The notes below the pieces were generated by a model. It did not search any database and was not told where the DNA came from. It was given only the letters and a program-made list of their open reading frames with translations. This document shows, in pieces, positions 24,063 through 36,183 of a stretch of 64,000 bases of DNA. A program made the position numbers and the translations under genes. Origin of the DNA: Poronia punctata (taxonomy: Eukaryota; Ascomycota; Sordariomycetes; Xylariales; Xylariaceae); contig MU401542.1 of assembly GCA_022579005.1 (NCBI GenBank), positions 62,001 through 126,000 of the forward strand. The letters are read 5' to 3'. Positions within the stretch are counted from its first letter, which is position 1. Each line of letters opens with the position of its first letter.

Positions 24063-25292
24063 ATGGCTCCTTCATCGGGAAGAAAAATGCCCACGGCGGC
24101 TGAGCTCGAAGAGCGCAATGTAAGTAATCTACCTTAACTTACCTTAGGCATTGATTTTTTGATTCCCTGCGCCGACGCATTACATACTAACAGAAACATT
24201 TCAAAGACGGTCGGCATCAACAAAGAAACAGTAACAAACACCGTCTCGGACGCGTACCCAGACAACTACGCCAACGAAGACCACCCCTGGGACAAGGAAG
24301 ATTTCCGCCGAAGCTTCCACGTGTCCTTCCACCAGAACGACCGGTTCGAGGCGCAGTTCTCCCTCGTCGGGATAGACGCCTCGCTAGCCAACGCCTTCCG
24401 ACGGATCATGATCGCCGAGATCCCCACCTTGGCCATCGAGACCGTCTTCGTCAACAATAACACGTCCGTCATCCAGGACGAAGTCCTGGCCCACAGACTC
24501 GGCCTCGTCCCTTTCACCGGCGGCAAAAGGGGACTCCGGGACTTCATGGGTTTCTGGCGGAAACCCGGCCCGGACGAGGATACGTATGCGACGACGTTTG
24601 ATTCGAATACAGTCAGTTTGAAGCTTCAGGCCAAATGCACGCATAACAAGGACGCGCCGAAGGATGCGCGCGATCCGGCCGTGCTGTACCATGGCGCGCA
24701 CGTTTACGCCAGAGATATCGTCTTTGAGCCCCAGGGCGGACAGGAGAAGTGGTTCTCGGGCGAAGATGCCATTCGACCCGTCAATCCGGACATTTTGATC
24801 GCCAAGCTCCGCCCCGGTCAGGAAATCGATGTGGAGATGCATATGCATAAAGGGTTCGGATGGGATCATGCGAAATTCTCGCCCGTCGCTACCGCTAGTT
24901 ACCGACTGATGCCTACGATTCGTATCCTGCGGCCCGTATTGGGCGCCGATGCGGAGAAGTTCGCTGCGTGCTTTGCGCCGGGCGTGATTGGGTTGGAGAG
25001 AGTCACGCGGCAGGAAGCGGCCGTGCAAGGGAGTGGGTACGAGGGTCACGAGGGCGAGACAAAGGCCGTTGTGAAAGATCCCATGCGCGATACCGTCAGT
25101 AGGGAAGTGCTGCGTCATCCCGAGTTCGAGGAAAAGGTCAAGCTTGGCAGGAGGAAAGACCATTTCATCTTCTCTGTCGAGAGCACCGGCCAGTGGGATA
25201 GTGACGAGTTGTTTATCGAGGCTGTTAAGACGCTTAAGAAGAAGTGCGGTGTCTTGAGGCCGCAGGTCACTAATATGGTCCAGACTTTCTAA
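24063..25292 (+). CDS. RPC40: RNA polymerases I and III subunit RPAC1 (AC40)
   Basis: Alpha-like subunit shared by RNA polymerases I and III; with AC19 it forms the assembly platform of both enzymes. Two exons (24063-24119, 24207-25292; 87-nt intron) give 380 aa. Seen: TVGINKETVTNT; the alpha-motif region SLVGIDASLANAFRRIMIAEIPTLAIE, with the dimerisation helix and NAFRR core; NNTSVIQDEVLAHRLGLVPF; HAKFSPVATASYRLMP; and FSVESTGQWDSDELFIEAVKTLKKKC near the C-terminus. The intron acceptor was set at TTTCAAAG, because the nearer CTAACAG contains the branch site itself. A long antisense frame (24384-25319) is a codon-bias shadow. Confidence 0.95.
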
Positions 25293-26377
25293 GAGAGTCA
25301 AGTCCAGTTCCCCAGCCATAAATTATCCCCGGGCCGATACTAAAGACCTCTGCGCCCCCACCCCGGATCCGAAAATTGAACTAGGACCGGCTAGCCTGGA
25401 GACAACGGGACACCATACCCCTTTCCCTCTTTCGAGGAGAGAAGGCGACTAAATATGACGAAAAGGTTGGCGAAAGGCTCCACCCTGTTTATTACCTCTG
25501 CAATGAGTGTTCCTTCCCATATTTTAGACACACAACACATGCATGCATGCGCGGATCGGCGTTCTACTACCTAGGCGCTAGATCAAAGAATAAGGCAGGC
25601 GTTCTCGGCGTTTATTTACTTATTTATTTACTTAGGTTACGCTGTGAAAAAGATATGAAAATTTAAAACTCGTCCTATTTTTCAGCCCAGTGAACGTAAG
25701 AGTACTACGCCTGAATAGGGCTCGATACATTTCATAATCATTGGGCAGCAAGCGGGCATATTACACAGGCATATGCATATCTACATAGGGGAAAAACCAC
25801 GTTTCTGGCAGCGGCAACAATTCCCCTACTTTTGGCAAACGCCCCAAGGCCACTTAGCCGTATACTTGCCGCAAATATTCCGCTCTTGACCTGTTAAACA
25901 GCAAATAAACCTATATAAGCCGCTTAGACTTGAACGTTTAATCTAATCAAGCCCTTTGTTAAAATAAAGGGCAGGTATGCTTCTTATTTTAAGCAAGAAC
26001 GGCTTGTTTTTAGCAGGAGCGGTAGGTTAAAAAGTAGGAGAATAGTTTAGGCTTAAAAATTAAGGAGTGGTATATATGCGGCAAGTTTACCGCTCCTGGC
26101 GACCAGCATACCCCAGCTAAGTACCACTACAAGATGTTTAAGGGGCCAACAAAAAGGGTCAGGTTTCAGGGTTATTAGGAGCTGATCTCGATAGTAATCC
26201 AATCATCCAGCAAATTTTATAATCCTCGAGACTCGCGCCAAGACACGCACGGGACTCAAACGCAACTTGGAAGATAATGAAATGCGTCTCCAAACAATTC
26301 TCATAAATTTTTCCAGGGCTGTCCTCGCTATGGGCGCAGACAATTCAATCCAACAGGAATGGGCTCTGAATGAGACT
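25293..26377. other. Intergenic RPC40 / dynamin gene
   Basis: Contains AT-rich spacer, a CATGCATGCATGC run near 25540, ATTT/TTAC-type simple repeats around 25610-25635 and the inverted-repeat element listed separately. Both flanking genes end here (convergent), so no promoter is expected. Confidence 0.5.
25857..26096. repeat. MITE-like inverted-repeat element
   Basis: The segment starting GCCGTATACTTGCCGCAAAT (25857-25887) and the reverse complement of 26063-26096 (GCGGTAAACTTGCCGCATAT...) match at about 25 of 31 positions by eye, forming imperfect inverted ends about 240 bp apart. Inside are a GCCCTTT...AAAGGGC hairpin (25951-25957 and 25966-25972), a CAAGCC/GGCTTG pair (25948, 26001) and another AGGAGCGGTA copy (26015-26024) related to the right end. 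There is no coding capacity. I could not define a target-site duplication. A non-autonomous DNA-transposon relic is the best guess; a chance structure in AT-rich DNA is less likely but possible. Confidence 0.4.
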
Positions 26378-28908
26378 TTAGTTGCCTCGCAGCACTTTGT
26401 GAGCTGCCTCGAGAGCTTCCACCTCCCTTTGGAGGAATTGGCGCTGGTCTTTGGTTGCTGCATCCTCGCCAGCTATCATCTCGAGCTGGTCGTCGTTGAG
26501 ACCCATGATCAGATCCGAGCATAGGATCTTAAGTGGGCTCGCGTCATAGTCCATGAGAAAGTGATTCACAACCTGTTGACAGATCGAATCCACGAAGCGT
26601 TTACGAGAAACTTTGTAGTAACTCATGAGCGCGTCGACTATGTCCTCGCAGACTTGTTGTACGTTATCTTTGTTAATGGCTGCGTGCTTCTTAAGATCGT
26701 CAACACGCACAACCATGCTGGTATTACGATTATTGTGCACCTCGTGTCCCAGAAAAGAAAGCTTTCCGAGGCTCCCCGCCACTCTCTCGGCCCGCTTGTT
26801 TTGTAGGTTTGAGTTGAAATAATGGTTGAACGTAGATAGCCGCCCTTTACGTTCAATATCGAGAAGAAAGCGGGCATGGTCCATGGCCCCGCGATACGCA
26901 GCACACAACTTCTCGACCAAAATGTCCTCCCATAACTGGTCCCTGACTTGCTCCTCGGGGCACAAATGAGCAAGTAGTCGAGAGATGTACATATGCACAC
27001 TACAAACCGCTCTGCTACAGTGTTCAAGTGTAAGTGGTTCCCATTTTTCCGATTGTGCCCGGAAGGCAGAAGTAAGGATAGTGCCGTTGAACTAAAAACA
27101 AAAAGCATGTTAAAACAGGTATCTGATAAGACGAGTTTTGTCACATACCGTTCCAATTTCTGGTCCACGGCTCGTCCTGTATATTTCCTTGACGAGTTCT
27201 TCGATAGACTCATCTCCCTCTTGAGGGTCCGGGCATTCGTAATCATTCGACACAATTATATCGTCCAGTTCTGCCGGGACATCGATGTATGAGCTCTCAT
27301 GGTTTGGTGATGAATGGGACGAACTGGAGGCAAATGCCACATCGGGCGTTTCAGACAACCGCATGCTAAAGCTGTGTTTGTGCCCCTTTTCTAGGATATT
27401 ATTGGAAAACATCTCATTCAGTTCCATGATCCTCGTGGATATCTTGAGTTCCGGCATAGTACTGAAGACATCATCGTCCGCATAGTATCCATTCAGCGCA
27501 CATTGGGTGACTTTGTGAAATTTATCTGCTATATTTCCCAGAAAACGCCGCTGAGAATAACGGTCGGACCGAGAAGCACCCATATTTTCTAGGCTTTCTC
27601 GGCTCTGCCGAAGTCGCCGGTCGATGTCGGACTTGACATGGGGGAACTCGTGCTTTGAGATGTCCATTAGAAGTCTTTGTAATATTCCCTGTAACTGGGT
27701 TGTTCCGCATCGGTCAGCAACACTAGGCCAGGGAGGGGACATGAAAAAGGCCTTTTCGTCAGCAAGACGTTCAGCCAATGTTGAGGTCTGGTCATCAGCG
27801 CTGCGATTCTTGACAACGCAGTATCCCAGTTTTAGAGCATTTCGTTTTCCAAGGAGCAGCGATATGACCGCGTCTTTGGTCGCATTTTCGGTGGCCAGAT
27901 CTGGCTTTGTTAGAACACCCATGGTTCTGACACCGTTAGGGTCCGCCTCCTTGGCCAGCTTCAGAATCTCTTGCGTGGCAATGTCGACATTGCAAGGTAT
28001 GACGGCAAGAATTCTGCTGATGCGTTAGCTAAGCAACTAATAGCCAGTCACAGTGTCTACTTACATAGTCCGCCGATCATGCATATAGCCTTTCACCATG
28101 TTTCGAACCATGAGAACGTCACTCTCCGTGGTTAAGCCTGGGAAACTTGATAATTAGCTTCTCGAAGCCCGTAGGGGTGAATGAATGAATATGTAGAGGT
28201 CACAGACCAGGAGTAGCGACCCTGAATATACCAGGCACATCGATCACCGTGAGATGCGGTTGCTAAGAGTGGTATGTCGTAAGTTAAGGCCATGGAATGA
28301 GAGGACTTTCTACCACCATGAATGATATACTCACGCCGGGGCCACTGATCTCAATCTTCAAAATATCTTCACTGAATGCTCCTCTGTGGGTGCTGTCGGC
28401 CTCATCGTCTTCCATTCTGACGCCCATTGCTTTATTTGCCTTCATTCACAATGTCAGCAAACGAATCGACAAACTGAATGGTCGAACCAACCTCGTGGAA
28501 TACTTCAGCCAGCTTGTCATTACCCAAATGCGTCAGCTCACGGTGAAAGCCTTGCAACCTAGCCTTGAGATCGTCGTCTGCGTTGGGCCTAGGAATAATC
28601 GATATTGTGACGAAGTCCCTGCCATCTCTTCGACAGGTAATCTGGGTTGCATATCGAGTGCAAAGCCCCGCAGCGCGAGGAAAGGCAAAGCCCGTAAGAC
28701 TCTCCAGTACGGAGCTCTTCCCAGAAGACTGGTCGCCCACAACCACAAGCTGGTGTGGTGTTAGCGGACGAGATCTATGTTTAGGAAAGAGTACTTAGTT
28801 TAGACGTACCTGGGGCAGTGGAATAATGCTGCCCACATTTAGCTCTCGAAGCTTGTCTATCTTGTTGAGAAGGGACTGATTTCCCAAACCACCACTGTTG
28901 GCCACCAT
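26378..28908 (-). CDS. Mx-like dynamin-family GTPase
   Basis: Large GTPase of the dynamin superfamily, in the fungal group resembling Mx proteins. Seven exons (28908-28810, 28749-28492, 28439-28335, 28262-28208, 28137-28065, 28013-27149, 27091-26378) with 51-72 nt introns give 722 aa. Seen: G1 loop GDQSSGKSS (38-46); CTRYATQITCRR (switch I); G3 in LTVIDVPGIFR; G4 VLTKPDLA; a middle/stalk region; and a C-terminal GED-like helical segment (about 560-715: ILVEKLCAAYRGAMDHARFLL, RKRFVDSICQQVVNHFL). No PH or proline-rich domain is present, which separates it from classical dynamin. Vps1 and Dnm1 are usually better conserved, so this is probably a lineage-variable member with unknown cargo. The 52-nt intron at 28440-28491 is needed to avoid a stop. 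Confidence 0.85.
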
Positions 28909-30645
28909 TGTAGTGGTAGAAAAAAGATCCTATCAGGGGTAGTAAAGTTTCCAACGAGTCAAGTTAGGTAGAGACGGAGACAGTGATGACCTTCCTGATG
29001 TAGCTCTTACTGCGACAGGCTTGTGCTTCTTATACCTGGTAGACAACACGGCTACCGCTATGTAAAACGAACGACGATGGCGATGCAAACACCTGGTGGG
29101 GTCTTGCATAGTACGCGCGCATACCAACGCATATCCGAGACAACAAGGTAAACCGCTTGTTCTGGAGACAAGTAGTCCAGAGTGTTGCCGCCCAGACGAC
29201 AATAGGGTAACCAAGCTTGCCGCTTAGCAACATTCCGCAACGAAGGCGAGCTGGCTAATAACATGTTAAGTTACCACTTCTAATAGGGAGATAACCTTTC
29301 TAGACAACCAACCGTATAAAGCAAGTCCGCAGGGTCTTGCAAGTTGCAACCTCGCACCTATCCCCGTTCCATCCATTACAACACAGCTTGTGGGAAGGAT
29401 GAGTATGATACTACCCAGTGGAATCGTCATTTGTAGAGTCCAAAAATGACCCTTCGGCGGTGTCGTCCAGTTGGTCGAAAACAATCCATATAGAATCATA
29501 CCCAAACGGCCTTATATTGTAGCCAACGTGGCTCCAACGGAGCACGGAAAGCTGCAACGCACCCATTTTCAGGCCCCTAATCTAAATAACGGAAGTGGCA
29601 GAAACTCGAATCAGACCTATTGTTTGTCTCAGGCAAACGCAGTAGGTCACTATCATGTTATGGGTCGCCTTAGATGGCATTTTGCGCATGTCATGTAGAT
29701 AGGTAGTATACCTGTTGGCTAGGGTCCAGACGTGACAGCATCAAGCTGGTAAGTTATATGCATGAAAAGAAAAGTTTCAACCAAATGTTCAGATGTTGGC
29801 AGGAAATAACCCTGCAGCGAGGCTCGGGTAGGTACGTATGGAACCGACTAACCTAACAGGTAGGTACCCCATAGCAAGCAGGCAGTGGCGCCAGGATTGG
29901 AGTTCCTTCCAATAGGTTGAAAAGGAGATGCCTTGGGCTTTCCATGTGACATTCAAAAGAACTTTGAGTCGGTATCAGAAATGGCACCACTGCATGTTGT
30001 TTCCCAATACGGATGCTAGGTTAGATACTTACATACCTCCAATAAAGTACCTAAAGCTTTAGTTCCTCTGTTTGATCGCACCCGGCGCGCAACATCCAGA
30101 ATCGACCGCATTAGCCTGTGTTGACTTTGTTGAATTGACGGTCAAAGAGAGCCCCGCGAGTAAATTGCGCCGGCGACTTATGGCTTTTGCCAACTTGATA
30201 CCATAATATCTCCGACGCTATATGTATCTGCGAACAGAAGGTGATGCCTGAACCTGATACGGGAGTGAGCACGCATGGGGGGAGCTATCTAGAAAGAAAG
30301 GGGAACCGGTAAACGGGGTATCGGGTATTTGCAGTTAAGTCGAAAGGGTTTGAATTGCTGGGTAACTAAGTGTATGTATAGGTTAATACCTGGTGTATAT
30401 GGCTATGTGCGTCCGCCTGTTTAGTCCTCATGCCATGGAGTGTTGGATATGAGAATGGAAACAAGTAGTCGACGGTTGGTCTACTCTTGCCTTGTATCCT
30501 GACTACCATGTGTTTAAGATAGTAGGTTATTAGATTGCAAGAGACGGCTTATTTGGGTTGGATCGATCGGCTACGTGGTGCGGTGAACATTAAATGGCAA
30601 TGGATCAGGGCCGACGTAGATGTATCGAGCCGCTATACCATTAAA
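28909..30645. other. Intergenic dynamin gene / BET2
   Basis: The left end is the dynamin-gene promoter and leader; the right end is the BET2 3' flank. GGTAGGTACGT/AGGTAGGTACCCC elements occur near 29830-29870. No gene was seen. Confidence 0.45.
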
Positions 30646-31688
30646 CTAGCTCGACTTGTCTAACACACGTGCAACCGTGGACTTTGGCAAACAATAAACG
30701 GGATCAATGTCGTCTAGACCGGGATAACCTAATAGGCTCAGCCCTGTAAGACCAAAGAAGGTGTGCCATACATCAACCATATTACCAGGTCGGTCAGAGA
30801 TGCCGCCGTTCTCGGTGTCTTGACATCGGAGTATAAACCCAATGAGCTTCTCTCGGTCTATCCAGTGTGTTCGACCGATCATGGAGAGGCTGCTCAGTAC
30901 CCACCAACTGTAGCAGACGTCTTCCTTTTTCTCGGGCCGGCCGTTCAAGCCGCCGTTCGGCAACTGTCGCTCACTCAACCACCCGGCAAGTCTGTCTACA
31001 TCAATCAGGTCTTGTCGCTTGGCTATAGTAAGCGCAGCTACGCAAGTAAATATCTGACCCGAGTGTGACTCGTCACCCGGATTGACACCATAGCCGCCGT
31101 CAAAATTTGCGCAGGCAGCGACGTGGGCCACAGCCTTGTCGACGTCGACTAGGTGTAGCATGTCCAGAAGGGAAAGGGCATTGAAAGCACCATAGAGGAA
31201 ACGAGTGTCTTCTTCGCCCCATTCGTCGCCGGCGAAGGTGCCTTTTTCTCGATCCTGAAGACCTGCTATGACTGGCTGGCATGTTAAAATCCCTACTTTT
31301 CCAGAGTGATATCTACCAACTCACATTGCGCCACCTTCAATTTGCCGGCTCCGCGCTTTTCAAGTTCATCAAAGGCATCGACTAAAGCAAGAATTTGCAC
31401 GGCACTAACGGTGTACAGCATGTGAGCATCGTGTCCGGGCGCGGCGCCAAACCCCCCATTTTCGTGTTGGCACGACAACACGAAGTCGATCGTCTCATCT
31501 CGAGGAAGAGCATCGGGGCGTCTGAGTAGATGCAGCGCACCGAGCCCCCAGTACAATCCATTCAGGCGCAAGTGTTCGGTGATCCAGTATTCGTACTCGT
31601 CTTTCCTCGCATCCAGACTCTGGATGTACTTTACATGCAGAGCTGCAGCAAGCTGAAGCTCTTGCGGTAACTTTTCCAAATCTGACAT
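30646..31688 (-). CDS. BET2: Rab geranylgeranyltransferase beta subunit
   Basis: Catalytic beta subunit of geranylgeranyltransferase II, which attaches geranylgeranyl groups to the C-terminal cysteines of Rab GTPases presented by Rab escort protein. Two exons (31688-31325, 31271-30646; 53-nt intron) give 329 aa, the normal length. Seen: repeated prenyltransferase alpha-alpha motifs (FVLSCQHENGGFG, ACANFDGGYGV, LSERQLPNGGLNGRPEKKEDVCYSWW, RCQDTENGGISDRPGN). The zinc ligands are present: Asp and Cys in KKEDVCYSWW and the His in VDVWHTFFGLTGL. The splice acceptor was placed to read VAQFIAGLQDREKG, as in the family. Confidence 0.95.
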
Positions 31689-34600
31689 TTTGGGGGTATA
31701 AGGTGACTCGACTAGAAATCAGTTTTAGACCAAGGCATGCCTTTTGATATCCGAGCCGTTGATATCCTAGCTAGCCCAGTTGATACTATGTGACTAGTCT
31801 AGCTTGGGGGCGCGGTATTGACTGCGGTTGATGACGAAGGGACGTCACGTGGCAACAAACGATTTCCCGTGTACCTTTTATGAAAATTGGAGTGGATCAG
31901 AATTGCCTGCCTGTATGTAGCAATTTCGTTAAGGCAGGTGCAATCTAAGCCTTTGACAGCTGGCTGACACCCGGAGGGGGAAAAGAGGGTTCTCCCGCCT
32001 ATCTGAGCCAAACCCATCCAACTCCAAGAGCTTTGTGTATTCGTGTTACCAATAGGTAATACAGGAGAGGGCAGGTTTATGGCGAGTATTTTTCATCATA
32101 CATGTATGCACACGCTTTCTCTTTTAGTTCCCTCTTTCTGCATTGCCGGAGACTCGGGAAAGTACCTATGGGGTACCGTATTGTTTTTGACCCCTTCCTT
32201 GCGTCTCGTCAACTTCATTTTCGATCTTGGAACCATAGTGCTGGTTTCTCTGAAGACTGATAAGTTGTTATCTACAGCGTTCTCTACGAGTATGCACCCA
32301 CAGAAAGGGAATCGACTTGTTGTGTAACAGGCACTGCACCGCTTGCAGTAGACGGCAAGCGAACATCATCTGTCGTTTCCATTGCTGAGGCTCATAGCCT
32401 CGTACCAAGACGGAAAGGATACCCACTTGCCATGTCTTGGTTTGTACCACGAGGGGAGGTTGGGTTTTCCGCAGTGGTGTGACCGGACATATATTGACGG
32501 CAATACAGACACGAAACACCGCTTGGCGGCGTATCTCCCTGGTGTACTCTTCCTTTCGCTTTTCAAGTGCCACTTCGGTATTGCCAAATTTATCTCCACC
32601 AAATTTTGCTATCCGCCCATTCGCATTTTTGCTGATAGATAGAGCCCTTGCGCGGTTATTATGCATTATAAAGCAGCCTTCGATAGTAAAACACAGCACC
32701 TGGGTTATATCACCTATAGCTTTTATATTGTGCACGACAATATACTCGTTATACTCGATACCACTCAAGGCCGGTGGCTTGCAACTGTTGCCCCTGAATT
32801 CGAGTAAACATCAAAGTATCTGGAATAGCCCATGCACCCCATGATACCGGCAGATCAATCATCGATGGCTGCAGCTTATGCCATATTGCGCGGCGTGGTG
32901 GCTGCGTCATCGACCGCTAAGCAGTCAGATGCCAATGATGGTTTATCTACGTTTTCGTCCGATTATGCTGCTCTCGAAATAAAATGTTAGTTGCTCGAAT
33001 CGCGGGCCAGTCTAGATCTACCTAAGCGTTATGCTTGAACTAGATGGGGATAGACGGCTCTTATATCTCGCTAGTTGGACCTCAAAACACCCATTGACTT
33101 AACTGGCTTAGCCCAAGCAGTTAGTTTATGAGCATTTGCTGGAATCTGAAGAATAGCGGCTACGTACTTCATAGTAAGTGTAGTGTTCTTTTCATACTCA
33201 TACATATTCCGGTTCCGGGATGCCCACCCTACGGGGACAAGATCTCACATACCATAGCGCTCGGCTTGCCCGCATGGCTTACTACTATAAAGTACCTACC
33301 TACTATATAGGTTATTACACGTAGATTACAATACGTCCAGGCCGTTGGATTCGACAAGGTAATGTTGCACTAGCCTGGAGATGGCGATATTAAAGCCGTG
33401 ACAGGTCTGAGGATGTATATCTATATTTGTCTGACAGTGGTGATACCTCCATAAGGAGACTCATTTGTAAATCTGAAGTATGCATGGTCAGCGTTGTTTC
33501 AGAACACAATCCCGTTTTCTGATTCGGCCGATATATTTGTGACGCAAGCCGATTAGAAAGGCGATTCTACATAGTTCAGTGAGGATCCAAACTTTGCAAT
33601 GCCACGCATGCTTGATCCCATTGCACTCGCCCTCTCTCATATCTTTGTCATCAGAATGCGCAACAGAAGGGGCACTGTACGAGTACGTGCAGAGGGTGGC
33701 TCGTCTTTGGGCAATATACTCACACAGGACCTACGGAGGAAATTACTGTAAAGTATTTTACACCTGTTGCATACGATCTAGAGGCTGCCGGTGCTTGGTC
33801 CGCGTTTAGAAGTCCTAAGAGAGGGATGTCTGTATCGACTGAAGATACTTGTACAAGTGTTTGTGGAATACTGTACCTTTCAAAATACGCGTTCTCACGT
33901 GTACGTGTAGACATGAGAATAATGAATTGAAGATGCCACTAGGCGCTCGCAATACCAAGTCGATTTCCAACGGTCAGCGGGGCCACTAGCTGGAATGCAA
34001 TGAAGTCCGAATACTGGGAGAATGTGCCTAATACTAAATTGGCCATATAAAACTGTAGTTTATCATAAGTAGTGAGGTATACATTACTGATCAACGAGTA
34101 TAAGGATTCTTGAGAGTGTACAAGTAGACTGTCCGAATGATAGAATTCCGACGATAATAGCAGATTTACATGTCCTAAAATAGCTGTGCTTGTTCCTCAT
34201 TCCTGTTACTTATTACATATGTGGGCAGTGCAGCTTACCTAGGTACTGTCCAAAATACTACCTACGAGTACTCGTACATCTACCTAGTTCCTGTCTGGAC
34301 ATCAAGAGTCTCTATCTGTAAATCGCTGTATGTAGATGACTACAACAACTCGTCTACAAGTCCAATCAATCCACCACGGTATCATTCTAGAAGTACATGT
34401 ATTGACACGTGCTAGGACATACAAGTATACCTCCCACTCCTATATACCGGAATACTATTACTTCCGATGCTGTTTTTGTCTGTGCATAAAACTTTAAGAT
34501 TGCATTACACTCTTGAATAAATCTGCAAGTTAAAGACAAAATAGGTAAAATATAACAAGACAGAATATTTCTACACTTCTGAATCTGTATACGAAGAAAA

Positions 34601-36183
34601 GGGGATGTCACCACATCGACCAAGATTGGAAGGTATCTTACATATGGTTGCTGTAGGTACCTACCTCTACATTCCATCCGTCAAATCCCCTATTACGAGT
34701 AGCACTTATGCACATGTACCTGCCTTTGGACCTGACTAGCATCTGCCCGAGCCAAACTAACAAGCGAACTAGCCAACCCCGGCCATATCTTCCAATGAGT
34801 CCCCGATGAAATGGTGGCTGTAGGTACCTATTGTAGTCTAGTGGTCGGGGTGGAAAGGAGACATTCAGTAGAGTGGTGTTACGACATTGTTTAGAGTCAA
34901 CCTCAATGTCCTTGTAGAGAGATTCTTGACAATACAATTCATTTTGTATTGTATGTATAACGCAGCCCAACAATCTGTTTCTTTTTGGACTTTGGAATCG
35001 CTTCTTGTCTAGAGTTGTAATTTGAATTATCCAAGGTTGTTTAATCTCTTTCTTCAGAGGTATCGGCCAGGTATGGCACGGTTTAAAACCACACCAATCT
35101 AACCTGCATTGGGCAAGTACACATTGTCAGGGGCTAGGGGGAGGGAGGGATGGGTACCTAAAGTACATTATGTATGTTACGTGTGGGGTGAGAGGATCGG
35201 GGTACCAATCTGCCTGGTACATATGGTCACATGTTTGTTATGAAGGTGCATCTGTATTGCTACTTGTTCTCCTCAGCAGTATACACGTACTGAGTGCAGC
35301 GAGTGTATGGAGAGATCTTGATCAGTTTTACCTAATTCAATTCCTTGCAGAACGTCTGTTAGCGATTTTGGACAAGAGTCAAGTTGTTTCTGTTTCTGTT
35401 TCTGTTTCCGCTTTCCCCTGTCAAGAACGCATGCCTGTCACGGCCGCACATGTCCTTGTTTCCCACTTATTAGGCTTGGCCCCCTGAAGACATTCCCCGT
35501 CCTAGACTACGAGTAGTTTACCGTAGGCCTCGACGCTCGACGAGAACTCACAATCAAGCCGTTGGATTTGGATTGTTTGAATTATACCCCCTGCTTACAT
35601 TCACTCCTTGATTACCTTAGTTTGCTGGTCGCGAAGCTTGAATGAATGCCTGGTAACGATCAACTAAGCCCTTTAATATTCACCTTCTCAAAACACTCGA
35701 TAGGAATAATCCCTTAGAAAGCAAGCATCGTGAACTTTTGTCGGCTCTGATCAGTTACTTGCGATTTTTGATTCATTTTTGGCTTGTCTGCGCCGAGATT
35801 CTGCTCTGTCGCAAGTTTTAATGACCCGCCTACCGACTTTGCTGCTGCTCACTTGCGCGACGTGCCTGGCACATCCAAGGGATCAAGTATCCTAATCAAC
35901 ATTCCATTCAAGCACAAAACTTGCTGCTACTCGCCACGATCTACCCGCCTGCACAACCTGCCGGCTTCGGTAGACCAGGTATAGAGCGCGACTCGCCCAT
36001 CTATGCGAACTATTGCCTGACGCCCGATGCCCGCCCGCCTGCTTGCCAACCCTGCCAGCCCAGCCAGCCGAGCCCATCCGGCCAATCCAGCGAACCACTC
36101 GGGGCCCAATAATAGCCGGATACAGGAGCCCGCCCAGAGGTCCAGTACGTGAATTGGCGGCGTAGCACGCCACCCGTGTAACG
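31689..36183. other. 4.5-kb intergenic stretch, no supportable gene
   Basis: The largest gene-free stretch here. It is AT-rich with many TACCTA/GGTACCTA-type elements (for example 34653-34664 and 34820-34830), a short TTTCTG hexamer array at 35386-35409 and many short frames without protein-like content. The last 300 bases before 36184 are C-rich on the forward strand and are probably the leader of the RhoGAP gene. No transposase, reverse transcriptase or RNA gene could be recognised. It may hide a non-coding RNA, but nothing in the sequence shows one. Confidence 0.5.
35386..35409. repeat. TTTCTG hexamer array
   Basis: Four consecutive TTTCTG-type units, the last followed by TTTCCG, lie in the spacer upstream of the RhoGAP gene. 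It is a simple microsatellite of unknown relevance. Confidence 0.7.

Noticed and set aside
24384..25319. 311-codon antisense ORF over RPC40
   Set aside because: It is a mirror of GC-biased codons in a gene with unmistakable RPAC1 motifs on the plus strand; the antisense product has no family resemblance.
28430..28500. Apparent frameshift and stop (GAAGGCAAATAA) in the dynamin gene
   Set aside because: A 52-nt intron (28440-28491) with GTTGGT donor, TGCTGAC branch site and AAG acceptor removes it exactly and gives the expected HEANKAMGVR junction.
31689..36183. A transposon or secondary-metabolite gene in the 4.5-kb gene-poor stretch
   Set aside because: No transposase, reverse transcriptase, terminal repeats or biosynthetic motifs could be found in any frame.
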